From assembly GCA_002344975.1 (NCBI GenBank), contig DDUV01000080.1, positions 1 through 32,709 of the forward strand: a stretch of 32,709 nucleotides of DNA, in the 5' to 3' direction. A program made the position numbers and the translations under genes. Positions 32,545 to 32,709 of this stretch are shown here, one piece after another (the first letter of the stretch is position 1; each line of letters begins with the position of its first letter). The DNA is from Saprospiraceae bacterium UBA2329 (GTDB lineage Bacteria > Bacteroidota > Bacteroidia > Chitinophagales > Saprospiraceae). The notes below the pieces were generated by a model. It worked only from the letters and a program-made list of their open reading frames with translations, did not search any database and was not told where the DNA came from.

Positions 32545-32709
32545 AAAAGTACCAAATCAAACGGCAGTGTAACCCAAACCTAAGTACACTGTAATCTGCT
32601 TTTTACAGGTTAGCCAAAGGGTGACTACGGGGCGGTGCTCTCGGCTTAATCACCCCTTCACTACGCACATATACTTATACTTACTTACTCTACCCAACTA
32701 TTTTCATCC
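32545..32709. other. Gene-free end of window
   Basis: No gene is visible in the last 165 bases. A weak hairpin, CAGTGTA (32563-32569) with TACACTG (32584-32590), follows the esterase gene without a T-run. The end has short TATACTTA-type repeats. Confidence 0.5.

Overview
The window is a chromosomal segment from a member of the Bacteroidota, most likely a Saprospiria-like lineage. Supporting evidence: a SusC/SusD outer-membrane pair, a secreted protease with a type IX secretion (T9SS) C-terminal sorting domain, several lipoproteins, the Bacteroidota-style DUF4175 protein, -7 promoter boxes of the TAnnTTTG type, and A-rich leaders rather than clear Shine-Dalgarno sites. Base composition is moderately GC-rich. 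No rRNA, tRNA, insertion sequence, prophage or CRISPR array was seen.

Layout. 1-475 is gene-free and holds a double hairpin that can refold. 476-2348 carries a thioredoxin-like lipoprotein, then an overlapping pair made of a small helical protein and an HNH nuclease. 2401-3798 (minus) has a conserved small protein and a tandem universal stress protein, separated by a terminator. 3982-8340 holds a 1101-residue DUF4175 membrane/coiled-coil protein, an RsbW-like ATPase and YbeY. 8341-8942 is a 600-base repeat region with a duplicated 148-bp unit. 8943-10181 encodes a serpin lipoprotein. 10313-10717 encodes a MerC-domain protein whose start codon lies inside a perfect 7-1-7 palindrome. 10833-12101 is infC-rpmI-rplT, followed by ribA. 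12846-16088 is a LysR regulator divergent from a long-form isocitrate dehydrogenase and two small genes, with two tandem LysR boxes between them. 16370-21839 is dnaK, folB and a large M1 peptidase with a probable beta-barrel tail. 21845-22636 (minus) is a lipoprotein of unknown function. 22994-24964 is the T9SS-exported M43 protease. 25247-32544 is a DeoR regulator divergent from susC-susD, followed by a lipoprotein esterase/hydrolase.

How it works together. Much of the window is housekeeping (translation initiation and ribosomal proteins, riboflavin, folate, chaperone, rRNA maturation, TCA cycle). It is interleaved with cell-envelope and nutrient-capture functions (SusCD, esterase, M1 and M43 peptidases, serpin, metal-linked MerC). 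The best candidates for something undescribed are regulatory or structural: the LysR-IDH unit with two TTCAT-N11-ATGAA boxes 22 bp apart and an unrecognised 165-residue protein in its operon; the Fur/Zur-like palindrome over the merC start; the DeoR-side CTGCAAA repeats before susC; the refolding double hairpin at 250-364; and the small-protein/HNH pair. All functional assignments come from motif reading and knowledge of families. No database search was run.
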